A stretch of 41,851 nt of DNA from Variovorax sp. KBW07. Lineage in GTDB: Bacteria > Pseudomonadota > Gammaproteobacteria > Burkholderiales > Burkholderiaceae_C. Every line of letters begins with the position of its first letter. The first letter of the stretch is position 1. The position numbers and the translations under genes are program-made. Positions 11,706 to 20,158 of the stretch are shown one piece after another. The DNA is taken from NCBI RefSeq assembly GCF_003852515.1, contig NZ_QAJK01000122.1, forward strand, positions 1 through 41,851. The letters are read 5' to 3'. Under the pieces are notes generated by a model. It saw nothing but the letters and a program-made list of their open reading frames with translations. It did no database searches and was not told the origin of the DNA.

Positions 11706-12779
11706 ATGCCCGACCAACCGGAGGGCGTGAAGGCGGGAAAAAGCTCGCCCGCGCAGAGCCGTTCGCGCGAATGCCAATACCAGTGCCAGCGCCAGTGCGG
11801 CATGGCGGTGGTGAGCGCCTTGCTGATCGTCGCGGTGATCGCGGTGCTGGCGGCGAGCCTGCTGGGTCGGCAGTCGGCCTTCATTCGCACCACGCAGGGC
11901 GAGCAATTCCGCGCGCAGGCGCGCTGGCTGCTGCGCGGCGAAGTCAACGAGGCGCAGCGCACGCTGCGCGCCGAGGCCGTGCGCGAGCCGACCACGCGGC
12001 TCGACGGGCTGTGGAACCGGCCGGTCTTGCGCCAGGGCGCCGGCCAGGTGGCCGCCGACGGCGGGCGGCTGGTCAGCGAAATCAGCGACGAGCAGGGCAA
12101 GTTCAATCTGCGCAACCTGGTGGACCGCGGGCGCATCGATCCGCTGGAGGCCGGGGTGTTCACGCGGCTGTGCGCGCTGGTGGGCGTGCCGGCGCCGGTG
12201 GCGAAATCGGTCATGCGGCGCGTGGCCGTGAGCCTGGGCGATGTGAGCGATTTGGGCGACGTGGGCGCGCAAGCGGAAGGTGCCGCGCCCGATGCGGCGC
12301 GCGAACCATCGGCCAGGGCCGCCGAAAGCCTCGGCCTGCCGGCGGACCTGCCGCGCACCGCGCAGGCACCCCGCTTGCGCGCGCTCGAAGACCTGCTGGC
12401 CGTGCCCGGCGTGGACGCCGGCGTGCTCGCACGGCTGATGCCTTTCGTGACCGTGCTGCCCGAGCGCACCTGGATCAACGCGAACACCGCGAGCGCGGAG
12501 GTCGTCGCCGCAGGGGTGGAAGGGCTCTCGCTGGACAAGGCCCGCGCGCTGCTGGTGGCGCGGGACAAGGGCCAGTGGTTCATCAACCGCGGCGACTTTG
12601 CCAACCGCCTGCGCATGCCGGAGCAGGACGTGAGCGAGGTGCGCATGGGCGTCACCAGCAACTGGTTTCGCGTGGCGAGCGTGCTCGACACCGCGCGCAC
12701 GAAGTACGTGCAGGCGGCGCTGCTGCATGACGACAAGACCACGCTGCCGCGCGTGGTGTGGCTGCGGGAGGGCGTGTGA
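11706..12779 (+). CDS. gspK: Type II secretion minor pseudopilin GspK
   Basis: Minor pseudopilin forming the tip complex with GspI and GspJ, 357 residues. A long, Cys- and Gln-rich 32-residue leader ends in Gly, followed by the helix MAVVSALLIVAVIAVLAASLL. The lack of Glu+5 is typical of GspK. The large C-terminal domain contains helix-hairpin-helix-like stretches such as ALEDLLAVPGVD and WINANTASAEVVA. Its stop overlaps the GTG start of gspL. Confidence 0.93.
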   Translation: MPDQPEGVKAGKSSPAQSRSRECQYQCQRQCGMAVVSALLIVAVIAVLAASLLGRQSAFIRTTQGEQFRAQARWLLRGEVNEAQRTLRAEAVREPTTRLDGLWNRPVLRQGAGQVAADGGRLVSEISDEQGKFNLRNLVDRGRIDPLEAGVFTRLCALVGVPAPVAKSVMRRVAVSLGDVSDLGDVGAQAEGAAPDAAREPSARAAESLGLPADLPRTAQAPRLRALEDLLAVPGVDAGVLARLMPFVTVLPERTWINANTASAEVVAAGVEGLSLDKARALLVARDKGQWFINRGDFANRLRMPEQDVSEVRMGVTSNWFRVASVLDTARTKYVQAALLHDDKTTLPRVVWLREGV

Positions 12780-14011
12780 AGGCCGACCTGCTGCGCCTGA
12801 TGCTGCCGCCGTGGGCGGGGAGCGACGCAACCGATGTGGCCGTGCGATGCGGCTGGCGCCAGGCCGATGGACGGTGGCGCGATGGCGGCGTGCGAATGCT
12901 CTCGGCCATCGCATCGGAGTTCAGTGCGCGGCGCCTGGAGGTGAGCCTTCATCCCGGCGATGTGCCGATGTCCGCGTTCACGCTGCCGCCGCTGTCGGGC
13001 CGGCGCTTGCATGCAGCAGTGCAGGGCGCCATCGAGCCGTGCGCGCTGCAGCCGCTGGACAAGCTCGTGACCGGCTTCGGCCCGCGCGGTGCGGAGGGTG
13101 TCGTGCCGGCCGCGTGGATTGCGCGCCGTGTGGTCGACGGCTGGCTCGCGTTGTTGCGAAAGCACGGGCTGGTGGTGCGCGAACTGCAGTTGCCCGCGGC
13201 TTTTCTGCCGTGTCCCGCGCAAGGCTGGGTCGCGTGCCAGGTCGACCGCTGGCTCGTGGTCCGTACCGGCCCCAGCCAGGGCCTCACGCAGTGGCTGCCC
13301 GAAGGCACCGACCGTGCGGCGGGCCTCGTGGCGGCGCAGGCGGACGGCGGCGATGCGCCGTTGCCATCCGTGCGGTGGGCGGGCGATGGCGACCCGGCCG
13401 AAAGCTGGTCGGGTGAAGGCTGGCGCTGGGCGCTGTCCGTGGATGAAGCAGGCACCAGTGGAGCGGTCGCCGCGCTGTTCGCGCCCGCTGTCGGCTGGGG
13501 GGTTGTCGCCATCGCCGTATGGCTGACTGGATTGAACGTGCATGCGGCGCGGCTCGCGTCGGAAGGGCAGGCGCTGAAGCGGCAGATGGCCGCGCGTGTG
13601 AAGGCGGCCTTTCCGGACGTGCCGGTGGTCGTCGATCCCGTGAAACAGGCGAAGCAGCAGAAAGATGCGCTCGCGGCGGGTGCGGCGCCCTCGGCGACCG
13701 GGGATGCAGCGGGCCTGCTGCGCGCGGCCACGAACCTGCTCGCGCAGGCAGCGCCGGGCCAGGTGCAGGGGCTGCGCTATTCAGCTGGCGAATTGCATGT
13801 CCGTTGGCGCGACGGCGGGGCACCGGCTGCGGAGGCCTGGCGGGCGTTGCAGGCGAAGGCCACCGAGCAGGGGCTGGCGGTTCAAGGTGATGTGCAAGGG
13901 CTGCGCGTGACGGTGGCCAGCACGACGATCGGCACATCCGGGCCAGCGCCCGTGCCATCGACCGAAGCCGAGTCCAACAACAACGCAGCCGGCAAGAAGG
14001 GCACGCCGTGA
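12776..14011 (+). CDS. gspL: Type II secretion inner-membrane protein GspL
   Basis: Assembly-platform protein that recruits the GspE ATPase to the inner membrane, 411 residues. A cytoplasmic actin-like N-terminal half is followed by one membrane helix at about residues 240-260 (GWGVVAIAVWLTGLNV) and a periplasmic ferredoxin-like domain. The start is read as GTG 12776 in a GTGA overlap with the gspK stop, matching the coupling style of the operon. The stop TGA shares its A with the ATG of gspM. A low-complexity tail precedes the stop. Confidence 0.9.
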   Translation: MKADLLRLMLPPWAGSDATDVAVRCGWRQADGRWRDGGVRMLSAIASEFSARRLEVSLHPGDVPMSAFTLPPLSGRRLHAAVQGAIEPCALQPLDKLVTGFGPRGAEGVVPAAWIARRVVDGWLALLRKHGLVVRELQLPAAFLPCPAQGWVACQVDRWLVVRTGPSQGLTQWLPEGTDRAAGLVAAQADGGDAPLPSVRWAGDGDPAESWSGEGWRWALSVDEAGTSGAVAALFAPAVGWGVVAIAVWLTGLNVHAARLASEGQALKRQMAARVKAAFPDVPVVVDPVKQAKQQKDALAAGAAPSATGDAAGLLRAATNLLAQAAPGQVQGLRYSAGELHVRWRDGGAPAAEAWRALQAKATEQGLAVQGDVQGLRVTVASTTIGTSGPAPVPSTEAESNNNAAGKKGTP

Positions 14012-14643
14012 TGCACGACCGCCTGCGCCCGCTGGCCCGCCATCTGGCCCCCGCACGCCAGTGGCTGCGAGAAGGCACGGCGCGTTGGCGAACGCTGTCC
14101 GCACGCGACTGCCTTGTCGTGGGCGGCGCGGCTCTTGCGATGGTGCTCGCCGTGCTGTGGCTGGCCTTCGCGAAGCCGGCGCTCGACAACGTCGCGCGCT
14201 GGCAGCGCGACCTGCCGAAGCTGCGCGCCCAATCCGCGGAACTCGACCAGCTGCTGTCGGGCGTGCCCACGGCGCAGCCGGTCGCCGGGGCCGGCGCTCT
14301 GAGCGAATCGCCACAGGCCAGCCTCGACCGCGCGGGCCTGCAAGGCCGCTACCGCATCGACCTGATGGTGACCGACGCACCACCGACCACCGGCAAGGCA
14401 CCGCCCGCGAAAGCCTGGCGGATCGAATTCACCGAGCCCGTTGCCGCCGCAAAGCTCTTTCCCTGGCTGCTGGCCGTGTCCGCCCGCGCCGACCTCGAAT
14501 TGACCGGCGCCGTGCTCGACCGCACGGACGGCGCCGCCACTGCAGCTGCCACTGCCGCAACAGACCCAGCCGCCGGCCCGCAAGGGCATGTGCGCGGCGT
14601 GGTGGACGTGCAGTCCACCCCACACTACAAGGATGGCCCGTGA
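14011..14643 (+). CDS. gspM: Type II secretion protein GspM
   Basis: Bitopic inner-membrane partner of GspL, 210 residues. A basic cytoplasmic N-terminus of about 32 residues, a membrane helix at about 34-53 (CLVVGGAALAMVLAVLWLAF) and a periplasmic domain with an Ala-rich tail are visible. Sequence conservation in this family is low, so the call rests on topology and its position between gspL and gspD. ATG 14011 is chosen; GTG 14008 is one codon upstream in frame. Confidence 0.88.
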   Translation: MHDRLRPLARHLAPARQWLREGTARWRTLSARDCLVVGGAALAMVLAVLWLAFAKPALDNVARWQRDLPKLRAQSAELDQLLSGVPTAQPVAGAGALSESPQASLDRAGLQGRYRIDLMVTDAPPTTGKAPPAKAWRIEFTEPVAAAKLFPWLLAVSARADLELTGAVLDRTDGAATAAATAATDPAAGPQGHVRGVVDVQSTPHYKDGP

Positions 14644-17270
14644 TACGAGAGCAGAAGGGCGCAGCAATGCGCCGATGGACCGTGGCCTGTTGCATGGGGC
14701 TGGTCGCCTTGCCGTCGATCGCGGCCGGTGCGACCACTGTGCCGTCTGCACCGTCGGCGCCCGCGGCCCGCGCGACCACCGCGCAGCCCGCCCGCGCCGG
14801 CCGTGACGAAAAGGTCGTCCTGAACTTCGTCGATGCCGACATCACTTCCGTCGTCTCCGCGCTGGCCCGCTTCCTGGGCCGCAACTTCCTGTTCGATCCC
14901 CGCGTGAAGGGGCAGATCACGCTGGTCTCCGAAGGCGAGGTGCCGGCAGCCACGGCCTACGGCATGCTCGCGTCGGCATTGCGCATGCGCGGCTTTGCCA
15001 TCGTCGACGTGGGCGACGTCAGCCGCGTCGTGCCGGTGGCCGACGCAAAGCAGCAGGGCGGCTCGGTCAACACGCGCAACCCCGGCGGCGGGCTTGCCAC
15101 GCGCACCTTCCGGCTGAACTACGAGAACGCCGAGGCCATGGTGCCGGTGCTCAAGCCGCTCATCGCGGCCGAGAACACCATCACCGCCTACCCCGCGAAC
15201 AACACGCTGGTGGTGACCGACTACATCGACAACCTCGAGCGGCTGGCCCGCATCATCGAGAGCATCGACACGCCGACCTCGCTCGACTCCGAAGTCATCA
15301 AGCTGAAGAACGGCGTGGCGGTGGACATTGCCGGCCTGGCCACCGAACTGCTGGAGGGCACCGGCGACAAGGGCAAGCGCGACATCGTGGTGCTGGCCGA
15401 CCCGCGCTCCAACAGCATCGTGATCCGCTCCAGCAGCCCCGGGCGAACGACACTGGCACGCGAGCTGGTCGCCAAGCTCGAAAGCGTGCAGAGCGACCCC
15501 GGCAACCTGCACGTGGTCTACCTGCGCAATGCGCAGTCGGTGCACCTGGCCGGCGTGCTGCGCGGCTTGCTGACGGGCGAGTCGCCCGACCCTGCCACCA
15601 CCGGCAGCGGTTCGGTGCGCGCGGCGCTCGGCGCGGGCGGCATGCTGGGCGGGGCAGGGGGCGCGAACGGCGCGGGCAACGGCGCTTCGGGCAGCAGCTC
15701 GGCGAGCCGGAGCACGAGCGGTACAAGCAGCGCGACAGGCAGCGGTGGCAGCAGCGGCTCGACAGGCAACGGCCTGCGCGGCGCCACGGGCGCAGGCTCC
15801 GGCACGCAGCCAGGCGGCGCGGGTGGCGCAGGCGGCAGCGGCTCCACCGCCTTCTCGGCCGGCGGCGTCACCGTGCAGGCCGACCCCACCACCAACACGC
15901 TGATCATTGCCGCGCCGGAGCCCATGTACCGCAGCCTGCGCCGCGTGATCGACACACTCGACCAGCGGCGCGCGCAGGTGCTGGTCGAGAGCCTGATCGT
16001 CGAAGTGACCGAGACCGATGCATCGGAACTGGGCATCCAGTGGATGGCCGGCGGGCGCAACGGCCGGGTGACCGGTGGCGCGAACTTCGGCGCGGCCACA
16101 TTCAACCCGAACGCCCGCAACACCATCGAGGCCATGCCCCGCGGGCTGAACATCGGCGTGGTCGATGGCACCGTCAAGCTGCCGGGCGTGGGAGAAATTC
16201 TCAACCTCAAGATGCTGGCGCGCGCGCTGCAGACCAAGAACGGCGCCAACGTGCTGTCGACGCCCAACATCCTCACGCTGGACAACGAGGCGGCTTCCAT
16301 CATGGTCGGCAAGACGGTGCCTTTCGTGAGCGGGCAGTACATCACCAACGGCAACAGCAGCACCAACCCCTTCCAGACCATCCAGCGCGAAGACATCGGC
16401 CTGAAGCTGAACATCCGGCCGCAGATTTCCGAGGGCGGCACGGTCAAGCTCGACATCTACCAGGAGGTGTCGAACATCGACACGCAGGCCTCCGACGTAT
16501 CGGGCATCGTGACCAACAAGCGTGCGCTCGACACCAGCATCCTGGTCGATGACGGGCAGATCATGGTGCTGGGCGGCCTGATGGAAGACAACGTGTCCAA
16601 CGGCACCGAGGCCGTGCCGGGCCTGGGCTCGCTGCCGGTGGTGGGCAACCTGTTTCGCTACGACAAGCGCCAGCGGGTCAAGACCAACCTGATGATCTTC
16701 CTGCGGCCCTACGTGATCCGCGATGCCAATGCGAGCCGCAGCCTCACGCTCGACCGCTACAACTTCATGCGCATGCAGCAGGGGCGCATACGGCCGATGC
16801 CCTACGGCCTGCTGCCCGACACCGGCGGCCCGGTGTTGCCGCCGGCGGATGCGCCCGCGGTCGACCTGCGTCCGCAGAACTGGGAGCGCACGCGCGAGCA
16901 GGCGCCACCGCCCACCGCATCGGCCAGCGAGACGCGGCAGTCGCCTGCGGCAGCGGCACCGCCACCACCCGTGCTGCGCTCGCAGCTGCCGAAGGGCGTG
17001 ACCGTCGAATCCGATGCCGCAGCGTCTTCCGGTGCGGCCAACGACAAGCTCGCGGTGGTGCAGATCGCCGACACCAATTCGGAGTCGGACGCGGTGCGCA
17101 TCGTCAAGCGCGTGCGCATCAGCGGCATCGGCGCGTACATCGTCGGCGGGCCGGGCGGGGAGGGCAACCTGGTGCGGGCCGACGTTCCGCGCGATGCGCA
17201 ATCGGTCGACAACGCAATGACGGTGCTGCGCGAACTGGGCTACCGGCCCGAGCGGGTGGACACGCCATGA
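14640..17270 (+). CDS. gspD: Type II secretion secretin GspD with SPOR-like tail
   Basis: Outer-membrane secretin. A signal peptide (MRRWTVACCMGLVALPSIAAGA) precedes N0-N3 domains starting at KVVLNFVDADI. A Gly/Ser-rich insert of about 73 residues (about 333-405) lies within the N3 region. The secretin core ends with VPGLGSLPVVGNLF and the beta-strand region LMIFLRPYVI (about 659-694). The protein then continues for about 180 residues. A Pro-rich linker leads to a final domain (about 801-872, starting KLAVVQIADTNSESDAVRIV) that resembles a SPOR fold. The start is GTG 14640, which has AAGGA at a good distance and overlaps the gspM stop (GTGA). ATG 14667 is a valid alternative nine codons later. 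Confidence 0.92.
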   Translation: MIREQKGAAMRRWTVACCMGLVALPSIAAGATTVPSAPSAPAARATTAQPARAGRDEKVVLNFVDADITSVVSALARFLGRNFLFDPRVKGQITLVSEGEVPAATAYGMLASALRMRGFAIVDVGDVSRVVPVADAKQQGGSVNTRNPGGGLATRTFRLNYENAEAMVPVLKPLIAAENTITAYPANNTLVVTDYIDNLERLARIIESIDTPTSLDSEVIKLKNGVAVDIAGLATELLEGTGDKGKRDIVVLADPRSNSIVIRSSSPGRTTLARELVAKLESVQSDPGNLHVVYLRNAQSVHLAGVLRGLLTGESPDPATTGSGSVRAALGAGGMLGGAGGANGAGNGASGSSSASRSTSGTSSATGSGGSSGSTGNGLRGATGAGSGTQPGGAGGAGGSGSTAFSAGGVTVQADPTTNTLIIAAPEPMYRSLRRVIDTLDQRRAQVLVESLIVEVTETDASELGIQWMAGGRNGRVTGGANFGAATFNPNARNTIEAMPRGLNIGVVDGTVKLPGVGEILNLKMLARALQTKNGANVLSTPNILTLDNEAASIMVGKTVPFVSGQYITNGNSSTNPFQTIQREDIGLKLNIRPQISEGGTVKLDIYQEVSNIDTQASDVSGIVTNKRALDTSILVDDGQIMVLGGLMEDNVSNGTEAVPGLGSLPVVGNLFRYDKRQRVKTNLMIFLRPYVIRDANASRSLTLDRYNFMRMQQGRIRPMPYGLLPDTGGPVLPPADAPAVDLRPQNWERTREQAPPPTASASETRQSPAAAAPPPPVLRSQLPKGVTVESDAAASSGAANDKLAVVQIADTNSESDAVRIVKRVRISGIGAYIVGGPGGEGNLVRADVPRDAQSVDNAMTVLRELGYRPERVDTP

Positions 17271-18724
17271 ACGCCGCGCCGCCCGAAATTGCCCACGTGG
17301 TAGCCACGCTGCCGCATGCCTGGGCGCGCAGCCAGCGGCTCGTGGTGCAGCACGACGGCGGCACGCCCACGCTCGTGGTGTGCCAGCGCACGCCGGGCTG
17401 GGCCATCGTCGAGGCGCGGCTGCTGCTCGGCAAGCTGCCGCTGCGCCAGGTCGGTCCGCAGGAAATGGACGCACTGCTCGGCAACAACTACGCAGAGGCC
17501 GACGACGCCGCCTCGGTGGTCGGCGCGGTCGAGCAGCAGGTCGACCTGGCGCGGCTCATGCAGGACATTCCCGCCGTGACCGACCTGCTCGATGCGCAGG
17601 ACGACGCGCCCGTCATCCGCATGATCAACGCGCTGCTGGCCCAGGCCGCGCGCGACGGTGCGAGCGACGTGCACCTCGAATCGTTCGAGACCCATTCGGT
17701 GGTGCGCTACCGCGTCGACGGCACGCTGCGCGACGTGGTGGCGCCGCGCAGGGCGCTGCATGCGGCGCTCATCTCGCGCATCAAGATCATGTCGCAGCTC
17801 GACATCGCCGAAAAGCGCCTGCCGCAAGACGGCCGCATCACATTGCGCGTGGGTGGCCGGCCCATCGACGTGCGCGTATCGACCGTGCCCACGGCCCACG
17901 GCGAGCGCGCCGTGCTGCGCCTGCTCGAAAAAGACGCCGGCCGCCTGCGGCTCGAACGCCTGGGCATGGCGCCCGACACGCTGGCCGAACTCACGCGCCT
18001 CGTGCGGCAGCCGCACGGCATCGTGCTCGTGACCGGCCCCACCGGCAGCGGCAAGACCACCACGCTGTATGCGGCGCTGGGCCAGCTCGACCTGAGCACC
18101 AGCAACATCCTCACCGTCGAAGATCCGGTCGAGTACGACCTGCCGGGCATCGGCCAGATTCCCGTGCACAGCAAGATCGGCATGACCTTCGGCGCGGCCT
18201 TGCGCGCGGCGCTTCGGCAAGACCCGGACAACATCATGATCGGCGAGATCCGCGACCTGGAGACCGCGCAGATCGCCGTGCAGTCGTCGCTGACCGGCCA
18301 CGGCGTGCTGGCCTCGCTGCACACCAACGACGCGGTGTCGGCCGTCACGCGCATGAGCGACATGGGCATCGAGCCCTTCCTGCTGTCGTCGTCGTTGCTC
18401 GGCGTGCTGGCGCAGCGGCTGGTGCGCTGCCTGTGCCCGGCCTGCAAGGCGCCGCAGACCCGGGCCGATGGCAGCGTGGCCTACGTGCCGGTCGGTTGCC
18501 CGGCCTGCGGCCACTCGGGCTTCAAAGGCCGCACCGGCATCCATGAACTGTTCGTGGTGCACGAAGACATCCGGCGCCTGATTCACGAAGGCGGCGACGA
18601 GCAGGCCATGCGCGCCGCCGCCGTGCGCCACGGCATGCGCTCCATGCGCGAAGACGGCCAGCGCTGGGTGCGCGACGGCGTGACCACCGCCGAGGAAATC
18701 CTGCGCGTGACGCGCGACGCCTGA
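17267..18724 (+). CDS. gspE: Type II secretion ATPase GspE
   Basis: Hexameric cytoplasmic ATPase that powers pseudopilus assembly, 485 residues. The Walker A motif GPTGSGKTTT is at about 257-266. The Asp box and Walker B follow (IMIGEIRD), then the His box (GHGVLASLHTND). A four-cysteine zinc module (Cys390/Cys393 and Cys411/Cys414) sits in the C-terminal domain, as in typical GspE. ATG 17267 overlaps the gspD stop by 4 bases. The ATPase is complete, so this secretion system is likely functional. Confidence 0.95.
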   Translation: MNAAPPEIAHVVATLPHAWARSQRLVVQHDGGTPTLVVCQRTPGWAIVEARLLLGKLPLRQVGPQEMDALLGNNYAEADDAASVVGAVEQQVDLARLMQDIPAVTDLLDAQDDAPVIRMINALLAQAARDGASDVHLESFETHSVVRYRVDGTLRDVVAPRRALHAALISRIKIMSQLDIAEKRLPQDGRITLRVGGRPIDVRVSTVPTAHGERAVLRLLEKDAGRLRLERLGMAPDTLAELTRLVRQPHGIVLVTGPTGSGKTTTLYAALGQLDLSTSNILTVEDPVEYDLPGIGQIPVHSKIGMTFGAALRAALRQDPDNIMIGEIRDLETAQIAVQSSLTGHGVLASLHTNDAVSAVTRMSDMGIEPFLLSSSLLGVLAQRLVRCLCPACKAPQTRADGSVAYVPVGCPACGHSGFKGRTGIHELFVVHEDIRRLIHEGGDEQAMRAAAVRHGMRSMREDGQRWVRDGVTTAEEILRVTRDA

Positions 18725-18742
18725 CCGGGCGGGGCTTACGCC

Positions 18743-19948
18743 ATGGCACGTTTCGAATTCGAGGCCGCCACTGCCGGCGGCGACATCCAGCGCGGCACCA
18801 CCGAAGGCGAGTCCGCGCGCTCGGTGCGCGCGCAGTTGCGCGAGCGCGGCCTCACGCCGCTCGACATTCGAGAGAAGGCGGGCAGCGGCGGGGCATTCGC
18901 CTGGCTCAGCCCCAGGCTCGGCGCGGCCGACCTGTGCTGGGCCACGCGCGAGCTGTCCAGCCTGCTCGGTGCGCGCCTGCCGCTCGAAGCGGCGCTGGTC
19001 GCGACCATCGAGCAGGCCGAGCGCAAGCACGTCGCCGAATCGCTCAGCGCCGTGTGCGACAGCGTGCGCGCCGGCATGCGGCTGGCCGATGCACTGGGCG
19101 AACGGCCACGCGACTTTCCGCAAATCTACCGCGCGCTGGTGAGCGCGGGCGAAGACTCCGGCGACCTCGCGCGCGTGATGGAGCGGCTGGCCGACTACCT
19201 GGAGAACCGCGACAACCTGCGCGGCAAGGTGCTCACTGCTTTCATCTATCCGGCCATCGTCGGTTTCGTGTCGCTGTGCATCGTCGTGTTCCTGCTGGGC
19301 TACGTGGTGCCCCAGGTCATCGGCGCTTTCGCGCAGGCGCGGCAGGAGCTGCCGGCCATCACCCGCGTCATGCTGGCCGCAAGCGCCTTCGTGCGCGAAT
19401 GGGGCTGGCTTACCGCGGGCCTCATCGTCGGCGCTTGGGCTGTGGCGCGCGCGTCGTTGCGCGATGCGAGGCGCAGGTTGCGCTGGCACGGGTTGATCCT
19501 GCGCATGCCCATGGTCGGGCGCTATGCGCTCGGCGTCGACACCGCGCGCTTCGCGTCCACGCTGTCGATCCTCATGGATGCGGGCGTGCCGCTGCTGCGC
19601 GCGCTCGAAGCCGCGCGGCAGACGCTTGTGAACGAATGGCTCAAGCGCTGCGTGCTCGAAGCCACCGGCCGCGTCAAAGAGGGCACGCCGCTCGCCGCGG
19701 CACTCAAAGCGCAAAAGATTTTTCCGTCGAACCTCGTGCACCTCGTGGCCAGCGGCGAGAAGACGGGTGCGCTCGCGGCCATGTTCGAGCGTGCCGCGCA
19801 GAACCTCTCCCGCGATCTGGAGCGGCGGGCCATGCGCCTGACCACACTGCTCGAGCCCTTGATGATCCTTGCGATGGGCGGCGTCGTGATGATGATCGTG
19901 CTCGCCGTGCTCATGCCGATCATGGAAATCAACCAGATGGTGCGTTGA
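18743..19948 (+). CDS. gspF: Type II secretion platform protein GspF
   Basis: Polytopic inner-membrane core of the assembly platform, 401 residues, the standard length. It has two homologous helical bundles (for example LLGARLPLEAALVA and LMDAGVPLLRALEAA), with membrane helices around GFVSLCIVVFLLGYVV and at the C-terminus (LMILAMGGVVMMIVLAVL). It lies 18 bases after gspE and is the last gene of the left T2SS block. The gap after it (19949-20158) holds no gene but contains structured leader sequence for the DING gene. Confidence 0.94.
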   Translation: MARFEFEAATAGGDIQRGTTEGESARSVRAQLRERGLTPLDIREKAGSGGAFAWLSPRLGAADLCWATRELSSLLGARLPLEAALVATIEQAERKHVAESLSAVCDSVRAGMRLADALGERPRDFPQIYRALVSAGEDSGDLARVMERLADYLENRDNLRGKVLTAFIYPAIVGFVSLCIVVFLLGYVVPQVIGAFAQARQELPAITRVMLAASAFVREWGWLTAGLIVGAWAVARASLRDARRRLRWHGLILRMPMVGRYALGVDTARFASTLSILMDAGVPLLRALEAARQTLVNEWLKRCVLEATGRVKEGTPLAAALKAQKIFPSNLVHLVASGEKTGALAAMFERAAQNLSRDLERRAMRLTTLLEPLMILAMGGVVMMIVLAVLMPIMEINQMVR

Positions 19949-20058
19949 ATTTTCGGGAGCATCCGCTCGCGAAAACAGCATCGGACACGGGAGTTTTTGT
20001 GGCCGTGTTCCCGAGCTTTTTTCGGGCTCCTGTCACCTGTGGAAAAGAAGATGAAGGC

Positions 20059-20120
20059 GTCGCCAGAGGGGCGACACAGGCAGCGAAGGGACAGGCAAAA
20101 AACACAAACGCCATGTCCCT
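20059..20120 (+). promoter_or_regulatory. Structured leader upstream of DING gene
   Basis: Two hairpins precede the DING coding region. The first is GTCGCC-AGAGG-GGCGAC (20059-20075). The second is longer, AGGGACAGGC (20087-20096) pairing with GCC and TGTCCCT (20110-20120) around an A-rich loop, with one bulged A. Behind them a strong AAAGGAG ribosome-binding site lies at about 20147-20153. The structures could protect the mRNA or tune expression of this secreted protein. A perfect Pho-box half site (CTGTCAC, 20030-20036) lies just upstream, but no second heptamer is at the right distance. Confidence 0.4.
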
Positions 20121-20158
20121 GGCAGCTCATTTCTTTTGGTCCATTCAAAGGAGTTTCC

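Noticed and set aside
14625-19981. Long minus-strand open frames opposite gspD, gspE and gspF
   Set aside because: They mirror high-GC codon use of the T2SS genes on the plus strand; no start signal or recognisable domain is visible.
20030-20047. Pho box before the DING gene
   Set aside because: Only one perfect heptamer (CTGTCAC) is present; the expected second heptamer on either side at 11-base spacing does not match.
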